Source: Hahella chejuensis KCTC 2396 (GTDB taxonomy: Bacteria; Pseudomonadota; Gammaproteobacteria; Pseudomonadales; Oleiphilaceae). Taken from it: a stretch of 64,000 nucleotides of DNA. Position 1 is the stretch's first letter. The number at the start of each line of letters is the position of its first letter. The position numbers and the translations under genes are program-made. The stretch covers positions 1,523,501 to 1,587,500 of the forward strand of contig NC_007645.1 in assembly GCF_000012985.1 (NCBI RefSeq), in the 5' to 3' direction. The notes under the pieces are model-generated. The model searched no databases and was not told where the DNA came from. It worked only from the letters and a program-made list of their open reading frames with translations. Below, in pieces: positions 29,839 through 38,011 of this stretch.

Positions 29839-30681
29839 GTGAAAGTTTTTCGTCGTATTATGATGGGCCTGGCTATGTTGAGCATCGCGCTCGGCGTCTG
29901 GGCTTTTTGGATCGAACCTGCGTCTTTGGTGGATAATGAAGTCAGCATCGCCATTCATCCTTGGCCGCAATCCTGTGATGACTTACAGGTGGCGGTAATA
30001 GCCGATCTGCATGTGGGATCGCCACACAATGGTTTATCACGGTTGCGGGAACTGGTTGACGAAACCAACGCGCTGAAGCCTGACCTGATATTGCTGGCGG
30101 GAGATTTCGTTATTCAGGGCGTTATCGGCGGCGAATTTGCGGAACCCCGCGACATCGCCGCTGAGCTGGACAGGCTACAGGCCAGTCTGGGCGTGTACGC
30201 CGTCATGGGCAATCATGATTGGTGGCATGGCCCGCAATTGATTCTCGACGCCTTTGCGGGAACCCATATCGAGTTTCTGGAAGACGCGTCCAAAGAGCTG
30301 ACTCAGGGGGATTGCCGTTTTTGGTTGGCTGGCGTCAGCGACTACTGGGAAGGCGCGCATGATATCGGCAAAGCGCTTGCTGATATTCCTGCCGAGGCGC
30401 CCATTCTGGCGTTTACTCACAATCCTGATGTGTTTTATGACTTTCCCCATCGCGTGTCCCTGACTTTCGCCGGTCATACGCATGGCGGTCAGGTTAACCT
30501 GCCGTTGATTGGGCGGCCCATTGTGCCCTCGCAATACGGTGAGCGATTCGCCATTGGGCATATTGATGAAGACGGTCGACAGATGTTTGTGACGCCGGGA
30601 GTGGGGACCAGCATTCTTCCCGTGCGTTTTCGGGTTCCTCCAGAAATTTCCCTGGTCACACTAAAATCCATGTCGCGCTAA
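29839..30681 (+). CDS. Membrane-anchored metallophosphoesterase (YkuE/YaeI-like)
   Basis: A 280-residue protein with an N-terminal membrane segment (IMMGLAMLSIALGVWAFWI). The calcineurin-like metal motifs are complete: VIADLHVGSP, LLAGDFV, VMGNHDWWHG, FTHNPDVF and FAGHTHGGQV. Relatives cleave phosphodiester bonds in UDP-diacylglucosamine or related lipids, but the substrate here cannot be fixed. Start is GTG with GGAG upstream; it lies 30 bp after the DUF1801 gene. Confidence 0.88.
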   Translation: MKVFRRIMMGLAMLSIALGVWAFWIEPASLVDNEVSIAIHPWPQSCDDLQVAVIADLHVGSPHNGLSRLRELVDETNALKPDLILLAGDFVIQGVIGGEFAEPRDIAAELDRLQASLGVYAVMGNHDWWHGPQLILDAFAGTHIEFLEDASKELTQGDCRFWLAGVSDYWEGAHDIGKALADIPAEAPILAFTHNPDVFYDFPHRVSLTFAGHTHGGQVNLPLIGRPIVPSQYGERFAIGHIDEDGRQMFVTPGVGTSILPVRFRVPPEISLVTLKSMSR

Positions 30682-30795
30682 GCTTCTCGCTCTGGAACAG
30701 TTTGGGCTGACTTAAGCCCGAACTGGTCTACTATTTATAAAGCCGTCAATGATTAAGTTGCTGATATCCGCCCCTATGCTGGGACAACCCACGTT

Positions 30796-31644
30796 ATGGC
30801 GACCCGTATCTTTTTCCTTTTTATATTCGTCATGCTATGCAACCGTTCAGCGGCGGCGGACTTCAAGCTGGGCCTGCTGCATGGCGACGCTGAAATTTTC
30901 AGCTACGAAATCAGCGTTGTGCAGCTGGCGCTTAACTATGCGCCCGGTGAACATACTCTGGAAGTAGTATCTATGGGAGACGCCACTCAGGAGCGTATCC
31001 TAAATCTGCTACATCGACGCTCGGACATTCTCAATGTGTTTTTCACGGGCTACAGCCGCAATCGGGAAGAACGCTTTTTACAGGTCGATGTGCCCATGAC
31101 GAGGGGGCTGTTGGGGCACAGGGTATTCATGATTCGTGAGGATCAAGTGGAAAAGTTCTCCAAAGTCAGCACACTGAAGGATCTGCAGACCTTGACGATA
31201 GGCTCGGGCGTTAATTGGCCGGATACCGATATATTGCGCTCCGCAGGCTTTACCGTGATCGAGTCCACTTACGCCAGTCTCTGGTTGATGTTAAAGCGAG
31301 GTCGCTTTGACGGCTTTAATCGCGGCGTTCACGAAGCGGTTATTGAACTCGGCGAGCATGCGGGGGAAGGGGTGATGATCGAGCCGCGGCTGATGGTCGC
31401 GTATAAGTTCGATTATTTTCTCTATCTGGGGAAAGACGATGTCGAGCGTTATCGTATTCTCACACTGGGACTGCGGCGGGCGTACGAGCATGGCGCCTTT
31501 ATGAAAAACTTTGATTCCCATCCCGCCATCAAAGAGATGATCGCCGCCCTCCATCCTGAACGGCGAAAAACTTTCTATGTCGATAATCCCTATCTAAGCG
31601 ACAAGGTTAGGGCTATTCCAGATTCGTACTGGCATAAATTTTAA
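30796..31644 (+). CDS. Periplasmic solute-binding-like protein
   Basis: A 282-residue protein with a signal peptide (RIFFLFIFVMLCNRSAAA). The body resembles the type 2 periplasmic binding fold: QVDVPMTRGLLGHRVFMIRE, STLKDLQTLTIGSGVNWPDTDILRSAG and GRFDGFNRGVHEAV. No permease or kinase is next to it, so it may serve as a free sensor or belong to a distant system. Ligand unknown. Confidence 0.7.
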   Translation: MATRIFFLFIFVMLCNRSAAADFKLGLLHGDAEIFSYEISVVQLALNYAPGEHTLEVVSMGDATQERILNLLHRRSDILNVFFTGYSRNREERFLQVDVPMTRGLLGHRVFMIREDQVEKFSKVSTLKDLQTLTIGSGVNWPDTDILRSAGFTVIESTYASLWLMLKRGRFDGFNRGVHEAVIELGEHAGEGVMIEPRLMVAYKFDYFLYLGKDDVERYRILTLGLRRAYEHGAFMKNFDSHPAIKEMIAALHPERRKTFYVDNPYLSDKVRAIPDSYWHKF

Positions 31645-31651
31645 ACGGGCT

Positions 31652-32338
31652 TTAGGAGCGCGACAGCCAGATATGATCCAGAGTGGTCAGTCTGACTACT
31701 TCAAGATGCAGCTTGTGCGGCGGGGGCAGTTGCATTGCGCAGTAGATAGCAATAGCGAGAAAGAGACCGCTGGCCCACCAGTTATCGATACTCACTGGTT
31801 TGAGCGCTGTTCCAAATGAGCGCTTGAACTCCATATCCGCCAGATTGACGGCGTAACACTCGTCAAGAATCAGGTGGACGATATAGCCAGCGAACACCAT
31901 GGCGCCCAGCGCCCATGAGAAGTCCACGCCTTGATCGATGAAGCGCCAGCATAAAAATGCTGAGCCCAACCCAAAGCTGGTGGCGGCCAATAGTGAGTGG
32001 AAAGAGCCGCGGTGCTCGGTGAGGTGTGCGAACACTTGCAGCACGCCAATGCGGACAGTCAGAAATGCGGCCAGCATAGCGCCCCACAAGGGTAAGAGAG
32101 GCAGATCAGGGAACGTGAACAGCACGACAAAAGAAGCCATCACGCCGAGGGCGCTGAACAACCCTTTTAAAATGGCGGTCGTGTCAGCATCCAGATCAGG
32201 CGCCAGGCTCGCCAGGGTTCCCGCCACCCACAACGCCATGCCTTGTCCGGGGGTGAACAACCCGGTTAACAATAGTGTGGAGGTCAGTACGCCCGATGCG
32301 GCGGCTCCGCCGAGTAGATGTGTATTAAAATTAGCCAT
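31652..32338 (-). CDS. YdjM-like membrane metal-dependent hydrolase
   Basis: A 228-residue membrane protein of the DUF457/YdjM family. Motifs: MANFNTHLLGGAAASGV at the N-terminus with the conserved His, LAPDLDADTTA with acidic residues, LTEHRGSFHSLLAA and AGYIVHLILDECYAVNL. About five hydrophobic segments. In enterobacteria the family includes a LexA-regulated member, but no LexA box was seen here. It converges with the solute-binding gene, 7 bp apart. Confidence 0.82.
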   Translation of the reverse strand: MANFNTHLLGGAAASGVLTSTLLLTGLFTPGQGMALWVAGTLASLAPDLDADTTAILKGLFSALGVMASFVVLFTFPDLPLLPLWGAMLAAFLTVRIGVLQVFAHLTEHRGSFHSLLAATSFGLGSAFLCWRFIDQGVDFSWALGAMVFAGYIVHLILDECYAVNLADMEFKRSFGTALKPVSIDNWWASGLFLAIAIYCAMQLPPPHKLHLEVVRLTTLDHIWLSRS

Positions 32339-32451
32339 TTAGCGTCGGTTTTCCTTATATGGGATATGGCGCGATTGGCCAGCCATGCTATACCAGCGTC
32401 GTTGAGCCGATCAAGTTGGGCAGTAGACATTTATGTCATTGTCTTATAAAG

Positions 32452-32481
32452 AAAAAGAGACGGAAGTCTCCGTCTCTTTTT
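32452..32481 (-). terminator. Intrinsic terminator of the VIT/VWA gene
   Basis: AAAAAGAGACGGA pairs with TCCGTCTCTTTTT around a short loop; 12 nt from the stop on the minus strand. It would also work in the other direction. Confidence 0.85.
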
Positions 32482-32493
32482 GGTTTTCCGAAG

Positions 32494-34563
32494 TTAACGC
32501 TTGCGTAGGCGGAAACAACGTCCGGCTATCGCCAGTGCGCCCAGCAGCGCCAACATGAATCCGTCGATGGCTCCACCGCCGCCGCCACCGCCGAATGAAG
32601 GACGGCTTTTGGTGTACATTGGCTGCTGATTGTCCACGCGGTGAGATTGCCCGGGTTGCTGGGCTCGTATTTCCCGGGCGGACTCTTCGCGGCTGATGCG
32701 ATCTCCGATGCGACGGTTCACGCCATAATGCTCAAAGCGACCTTCATCCAGCACCAGCATTGAGGTGTAATCCGTCACCAGGCCGTATTCGACGGCCAAG
32801 TCCGTGACGGCCTGTTTGCGATCCGCATCCTCGCCATAGTCCTGTTGCTGATCCATCAAGTCTTCGATCTGTGCGAAGGCCCAGAGACGCTCCAGTTCAG
32901 GATGCAGGGTCCCGTCTTTGACTTCGAACTGAGTCTGATAGCGGATAGGAGAGCCTGAGACTTTGCCAGTCAACTCCACTTTCGCCTGCCCGGAACCGTA
33001 GTAATGCCCGAACATCACCAATTGCTGGCCGCGATAAACGCTGCCGATCTGTTTGGGAAAGACGTCAGTGGTTTTGATGCCGGAAATCTTCAGGTTGGCG
33101 CCATGCAGGGCGGCGTGGTCGACTTTACTGGCGGCCAGCATGAGCTGTCCGATAATGTCGTCGCTATTGCTGACGCTGATGGCGAAGCCATTGCTGTGTT
33201 TGGTGATCGCTTCCAGCAGCGGTCGGTTGGCGGAGTTGCCCATGATGAACGTGAACAGGCGAATATCCTTTTTCTCCAATAACTCAATAAACGCCTTTTG
33301 CTTGGTTTCGCCGACATTGGCTTCTCCATCGGTGACCAGCCAGATCGCGTTGGTGCGGTCCGCATCCAGTCCGGTGAGCGCGCTTTGAATCGCTGACATC
33401 AGGTTGGTGCCGCCGCTGGGACCTGCATTTTCAACGGCGCCGACGACTTGCTGCAGATTTTCCGGCGTCGCCTGCACCCATCCATTGGTGACTTCAGTCG
33501 CGTTGTCATTGAACATGATGACGCGAACGCGGTCATTGCGGTTGAACTTGGCGAACCCTTTACGCAATCCTTCCAGCAATGTGGAGAACTTGCCTGACAT
33601 AGAGCCGGAGCGGTCCAACACCAGCGTCCAGTCACGTCCTTCGGTTATCGCGGGCAGGTCATCACCGGGCGTCACCGTGAGCATAAAGGTCCCTTTGTCT
33701 TTGCCTGGCTCTTTATAGGTGATCAAGTCAACGGAACCTGGCAGGTTCTGTTGTTGCCGCCAGTAGACCACGATGTCCTTATCCAATCGGTAGGCGCTGG
33801 GAGAGGAGGCGGGCGCGTTGGCGTCGCCTTCCTGAACGGCTTCCATACTCTGAGCGTTTGACTGTAGCGAAACCGTCCAGCGACGCTCGTCCATTCGCGC
33901 GATCTGCGCCTGTGGATGTTCGGGCAAACGCAAGGCTTCCACCGGGTAGCCGCTGCGTAAATCAAGATTGAAGGTGAAGCGCTCTTTCACCGTTTCATTG
34001 GCGGTCCAGAAAGCCAGCTTTTCCTCATCCACACCGCCTTCTTCCAGCGGGTAGACGTAACGGCCGATTCCGGTGTCCATATGCACTGGCTGCAAATACA
34101 CTAAGCGTATTTTAGTTTCCTGTTGCGGTAAGACCTGGCTGATGGAAATATCGAACGTTTTATAAGCGTCCTGTTCGGTCAGGCCCGCGTTGCGGCCTTC
34201 CGACTTTTCCTGTTCATAGATTTCCCGGGCTTGTTTTTTGGCGACGACTTCGCCATGAACCGGCGCGCCGTTGATCCAATAGGTGAACTGGGAAACCGCA
34301 GCTTTTTCCGGCACGGGAAATGAGTAGATAGCTTCCAGGGGCTGGGCGTTGGGGTTATAGAAAACCTGGTCGACAGTGGTGATGGCGTACTCGCCTTCGA
34401 TGGTGACATTGACGTCTTGGGAGCGTAAATCCAGGTCTGGTAAACTGCCGCCTTGGGGTTTGAGTAATCCCGCCGCTTGCGCTGCGTCAGGATTGGATAG
34501 GGATAACATTAATACGCAGGCGGAGAGAGATGCTAGTCCGGCCTTTCCATTTAACATATGCAA
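32494..34563 (-). CDS. VIT/VWA protein with GlyGly-CTERM-like tail
   Basis: A 689-residue exported protein. After the signal peptide (ACVLMLSLSNPDAAQA) comes a VIT domain at about 45-175 (VEGEYAITTVDQVFYNP, VAKKQAREIYEQEKSEG), then a VWA domain at about 310-490 with an intact metal site DRSGSMSG and TDGEANVGE. The C-terminus has seven Gly, a short hydrophobic helix and a basic end (RLRKR), a tripartite sorting signal of the GlyGly-CTERM type that is cut by rhombosortase. This differs from the LPxTG-like end of marine sortase-target VIT/VWA proteins. It is probably surface-attached or exported. Confidence 0.85.
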   Translation of the reverse strand: MHMLNGKAGLASLSACVLMLSLSNPDAAQAAGLLKPQGGSLPDLDLRSQDVNVTIEGEYAITTVDQVFYNPNAQPLEAIYSFPVPEKAAVSQFTYWINGAPVHGEVVAKKQAREIYEQEKSEGRNAGLTEQDAYKTFDISISQVLPQQETKIRLVYLQPVHMDTGIGRYVYPLEEGGVDEEKLAFWTANETVKERFTFNLDLRSGYPVEALRLPEHPQAQIARMDERRWTVSLQSNAQSMEAVQEGDANAPASSPSAYRLDKDIVVYWRQQQNLPGSVDLITYKEPGKDKGTFMLTVTPGDDLPAITEGRDWTLVLDRSGSMSGKFSTLLEGLRKGFAKFNRNDRVRVIMFNDNATEVTNGWVQATPENLQQVVGAVENAGPSGGTNLMSAIQSALTGLDADRTNAIWLVTDGEANVGETKQKAFIELLEKKDIRLFTFIMGNSANRPLLEAITKHSNGFAISVSNSDDIIGQLMLAASKVDHAALHGANLKISGIKTTDVFPKQIGSVYRGQQLVMFGHYYGSGQAKVELTGKVSGSPIRYQTQFEVKDGTLHPELERLWAFAQIEDLMDQQQDYGEDADRKQAVTDLAVEYGLVTDYTSMLVLDEGRFEHYGVNRRIGDRISREESAREIRAQQPGQSHRVDNQQPMYTKSRPSFGGGGGGGAIDGFMLALLGALAIAGRCFRLRKR

Positions 34564-34734
34564 TCACCTTTGCTATTGGGGAGAACGCCGTCCGGAGGCA
34601 AGTGTGAGGAGTTATTGGGTTCCGGCGGCTACCTGGAGGCATGCTTACCCAGTCGTCATACGTATTGAACTTCTTTGCGGAGAGTATTGCTTGGCGATAC
34701 CTCCGGTGTGGTATGTGAGGCTTTGGAGCTTTTT

Positions 34735-35724
34735 ATGCGTTGGATTGTCATTTTTTGGGGTTGGCTATGTTTCTGCGGTTTCGCTAATGCAGAAGAAGAG
34801 GATTCTTTGGCGGTGATCCTCTATGCCGGCTATGGCTCCGCAGGCAAGTTTACTCTGGAAGGGCGCGTGATTGAGTGGGACGAAGATTCGGCGGGTGGAT
34901 CTTCAGATGACGGCGGCGCGACCAATCTACGCCGCAACCTGGCGCAACTATTTAACGCAGAGCAGGAAAACGTTGCTGTGCGTATCCAGCTGAATGAGCA
35001 AAGTTGGCGAGTGAAGACGGACGAAGAAGGTTATTTCCGGCTGGATGGCGAACTGACGGACGCAAAACGGTCGGGCTGGCTGACGGTAACTGCGCAAACA
35101 GAAAACGCAGAAGCTGTTGAAGGCGGGGTCTATATGGCGCCGTCTGAAAATCGCTGGGGCGTGATTTCCGATCTGGACGACACCCTTATGATCAGTGAGG
35201 TGACGGCGAAGACCTCATTGCTGAAAAATACCTTTTTGAAGAATCCGCTTCAGCGTGAGGCGGTTCCAGGCGTCTCTGGATTTATCGGCAGTATTATCGC
35301 AGACAATGCGCAGATGGATGCGTCGCCGGTCTTCTATTTGTCCGCTTCGCCACGGCAGTTGTACGGTAATATTTTATTGTTTTTGGAACATAACGGTTTT
35401 CCCCGGGGCGTGGTGGTCGCCAAGAAGGTCTCGAATGAGTCCGACAGTGAACCCTGGCTGGATCAGGCGGCTTATAAAACCGCTCATATTGAAGATTTAC
35501 TGCAGCGTTTTCCGTGGGTGAATTTCGTTTTGCTAGGCGATGACGGCGAGCGTGATCCAGAGATTTACCGGGATATTCAAGCGCGCTTTGCTGATAGGAT
35601 CGCCGCAGTGTATATACGTAAAGTATCTCCTGATCCTGAACGGCCGGTATATGAGGGGCAACAGGAGCTGGCGGCGGCGATCGCCAACATTAAGGACATA
35701 CGGACGGGAGCAAAAGAGCGCTGA
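34735..35724 (+). CDS. Exported App1-type phosphatase (DUF2183)
   Basis: A 329-residue protein with a signal peptide (FWGWLCFCGFANA). The C-terminal part is the App1/DUF2183 catalytic domain, HAD-like: VISDLDDTLMISEVT gives the DxDxT nucleophile motif, FYLSASPRQLYGN the second motif and LLGDDGERDPEIY the last. Yeast App1 is a phosphatidate phosphatase; bacterial substrates are not known. The ATG at 34735 gives a proper signal peptide, so the in-frame start 60 nt upstream is rejected. Confidence 0.85.
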   Translation: MRWIVIFWGWLCFCGFANAEEEDSLAVILYAGYGSAGKFTLEGRVIEWDEDSAGGSSDDGGATNLRRNLAQLFNAEQENVAVRIQLNEQSWRVKTDEEGYFRLDGELTDAKRSGWLTVTAQTENAEAVEGGVYMAPSENRWGVISDLDDTLMISEVTAKTSLLKNTFLKNPLQREAVPGVSGFIGSIIADNAQMDASPVFYLSASPRQLYGNILLFLEHNGFPRGVVVAKKVSNESDSEPWLDQAAYKTAHIEDLLQRFPWVNFVLLGDDGERDPEIYRDIQARFADRIAAVYIRKVSPDPERPVYEGQQELAAAIANIKDIRTGAKER

Positions 35725-35785
35725 AACCTTGGCGTTGAATTTGTTAAAATCCTTTTCGGTTAACTAATGGTTTGGAACGCGAATA

Positions 35786-36325
35786 ATGGCTAAGTCTCTT
35801 CAAGAGCAGCTCCTCAAGGCGGGGCTGGTTGATCAGAAAAAAGCGAAACAGTTAAAACAGGAAAAGCGCAAGCAGGCGAAACAGACGCCGAAAGGTCATC
35901 AGGTCGAGGACGAGACGAAACTGCGCGCGCAACAGGCGCGTGAGGAAAAAGCGCAACGGGATCGGGAGATGAACCGTCTCCGGCAAGAGGAGGCTGACCG
36001 TAAGGCGTTGAAGGCGCAAGTCAAACAATTGATCGAGATGAATCGCATCAACCGCAATAAAGGCGAGGTCGGCTATCAGTTTGCGGATGAAGGTAAGGTC
36101 AAGAAAATCTACGTCACGCAAGAGCTGCAGGATGGTTTGGCCTCCGGCCGATTCGCCATCGCCAGAATGGGGGACGCTTACGAAGTGATCAGCAGGAAAG
36201 TGGCGGAGAAAATCCGCGAGCGCGCGCCGGAGTTTGTTGTGGTGCTCAACGATAACAAAAACGCTGAGCCTGACGAAGATGATCCTTACGCCGCTTATCA
36301 GATTCCTGACGATCTGATGTGGTAA
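35786..36325 (+). CDS. DUF2058 family protein (YaiL-like)
   Basis: A 179-residue, highly charged protein. MAKSLQEQLLKAGLVDQKKAKQ at the N-terminus, a Lys/Gln/Glu-rich coiled coil to about residue 75, then INRNKGEVGYQFADEGKVKKIYV and a conserved C-terminal domain ending DDPYAAYQIPDDLMW. This is the YaiL/DUF2058 pattern. YaiL has been called a nucleoprotein or polysaccharide-associated protein; role uncertain. Confidence 0.9.
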   Translation: MAKSLQEQLLKAGLVDQKKAKQLKQEKRKQAKQTPKGHQVEDETKLRAQQAREEKAQRDREMNRLRQEEADRKALKAQVKQLIEMNRINRNKGEVGYQFADEGKVKKIYVTQELQDGLASGRFAIARMGDAYEVISRKVAEKIRERAPEFVVVLNDNKNAEPDEDDPYAAYQIPDDLMW

Positions 36326-36337
36326 TGCCCCGGGCGT

Positions 36338-37063
36338 TCAGGGTATGAACGCCAGAACGGAGACTGGCGATCCTGAACCGCCGCGCAATCGCAGCAGGCC
36401 GATCGCCAATGTGACGCCTTTGGGCGGCAAGCGGTCCAGGTTGGTCAGGCACTCCAGCACAATGCCGGATTGCGCCAGCGTCATGCAATTGACCTGGTGT
36501 TCCACACTGAAGCCGGGATCGACGCCATGGGTGTCTATCCCGAGTCCACTGACCTTTCTTTCTTCCAGTAAATACTTGGCTGTTTCCGCCGCCAGACCGG
36601 GAAAGTGCATGACGCCCTGCGCATCCATGTTGAAAAAGCGCTCCGGCGTTTTCCAGAAATGTTGGTAGCCGGTATAGAACAAAACTATGCACCCGGCGGG
36701 TATGACGCCATGGTTTTGTTCCCAGTGATGTATGTCCTGTATTGTGACGGTGTAGTCCGGTTGTTCCTGCGCCTGGGCGCTGACATCGATCACTACCGCT
36801 TCCGGCATTAATTGCTCGGGCTTATAACTATCAATTGTCATTCCATCAGTGAAAAAACTGGCCGGGGCGTTCATGTGAGTGCCGCTGTGCTCGCCGATCT
36901 GAAAACTGCGCAGGAAGTAGCCGTCTTTTGCGATGCTGGCCTCGTCGGTGAAATGAACCGTAGGGTCTCCCGGCCACAGGGGGATATTGGCGTCAATGGG
37001 GTGGCTTAAGTCAATGATATTGGAAAACTGCAGCGTTCGAAGGGGCATAGAGATTCTCGTCAA
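36338..37063 (-). CDS. Cyclase-family protein (kynurenine formamidase-like)
   Basis: A 241-residue member of the cyclase/KynB fold. IIDLSHPIDANIPLWPGDP is the N-terminal signature. The metal motif reads HSGTHMNAPASFF; the usual form is HxGTHxDxPxH, so the Asp ligand is Asn and the last His is changed. GLGIDTHGVDPG is present near the C-terminus. It may be a metal-poor or differently active member. Substrate unknown. Confidence 0.78.
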   Translation of the reverse strand: MTRISMPLRTLQFSNIIDLSHPIDANIPLWPGDPTVHFTDEASIAKDGYFLRSFQIGEHSGTHMNAPASFFTDGMTIDSYKPEQLMPEAVVIDVSAQAQEQPDYTVTIQDIHHWEQNHGVIPAGCIVLFYTGYQHFWKTPERFFNMDAQGVMHFPGLAAETAKYLLEERKVSGLGIDTHGVDPGFSVEHQVNCMTLAQSGIVLECLTNLDRLPPKGVTLAIGLLRLRGGSGSPVSVLAFIP

Positions 37064-37079
37064 ATATTTGATCCGCTAG

Positions 37080-37170
37080 TTATAAGTCAATCTGTCAGTC
37101 ATAAATCAGCCTGTCATTTATAAATCAAGCTGTTAGTTATAAATCAGTCAGTCTTTTATAAAATAAATAG
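37080..37170. repeat. 19-bp tandem repeat, four copies plus a partial
   Basis: Units start at 37080, 37099, 37118, 37137 and (partial) 37156. They share TTATAAATCA followed by a more variable CTGTCAG-like half; the copies differ by a few bases. The array lies 17 bp upstream of the cyclase start and 150 bp upstream of the methyltransferase start, inside the shared promoter region. Confidence 0.85.
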
Positions 37171-37316
37171 TAGCGGCGAAAACAGAGTTTCGGTGTTAGG
37201 ATGCCTTAAAACTCAATTCAGACATGTTGTTTTGTCTTGCCGGGCGCGCCCGGGTTTTGTGATGCTCGCGCAGGAAGAGGGATGAAACGACGGTCGGCCT
37301 CCAGGAGAAGTGATAG

Positions 37317-38006
37317 ATGGAAACAGTTTCCCGACCTGTGGATAGCAGAGTAAAGCTGTCGCAACGCTACTTTAACCCGCTGACATTGGCGGTCTACGAC
37401 TTGGCGCTGTTTGGTTTCATCGATAAGTACGCCTGGGGCTGTCCAACCGAGCGGGTATTGCGCCATTATCGCGATCATCTCAGCGCCAATCATCTGGAAG
37501 TCGGCGTTGGCTCGGGCTACTTGCTGGATCATTCGACTTTCCCTTCCAAGGAACCAAGGCTGGCGCTGATGGATCTGAGTGAAAGCTGTCTCCAGAAGAC
37601 GTCACGTCGGCTCACCCGTTATCACCCACAATGCTATCGTCGCAACATACTGCAACCTGTCGAGATTGGCGCGCCGGGTTTTGATTCTATCGCGGTGAAC
37701 TATGTCATGCATTGCGTGCCGGGGAACTTCGAACGCAAAGGCGAGGCGTTCGGGCATTTGAGTCACTTGTTGAATGATGACGGCGTCCTGTTCGGCTCCA
37801 CGGTGCTGAGCGTTGGGGTAGAGAAAGATATGTTCACCCGGCTCTGTATGAGCAGCCTCAACAAAGCTGGCGTTTTCTGCAACGAAGAGGATTGCGCAAC
37901 GGCGCTTCATGACGTTTTACGACGCTACTTTAATCACGTCGAAATGGAAATAGTCGGTTGTGTGGCGCTGTTCGCCTGCCGCGACCGCAAACGTGAGGCT
38001 GAATAA
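37317..38006 (+). CDS. Class I SAM-dependent methyltransferase
   Basis: A 229-residue protein with motif I LEVGVGSGYLLDHS, motif II LALMDLSESCL and motif IV FDSIAVNYVMHCVPG. Relatives are small-molecule methyltransferases; the substrate is not apparent. AGGAG lies 9 nt before the ATG. It is followed by polB after 5 bp, so the two are likely co-transcribed. Confidence 0.85.
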   Translation: METVSRPVDSRVKLSQRYFNPLTLAVYDLALFGFIDKYAWGCPTERVLRHYRDHLSANHLEVGVGSGYLLDHSTFPSKEPRLALMDLSESCLQKTSRRLTRYHPQCYRRNILQPVEIGAPGFDSIAVNYVMHCVPGNFERKGEAFGHLSHLLNDDGVLFGSTVLSVGVEKDMFTRLCMSSLNKAGVFCNEEDCATALHDVLRRYFNHVEMEIVGCVALFACRDRKREAE

Positions 38007-38011
38007 TTCCA

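Noticed and set aside
37080..37170. CRISPR array of 19-bp repeats
   Set aside because: The repeats are directly joined with no spacers; they are a minisatellite.
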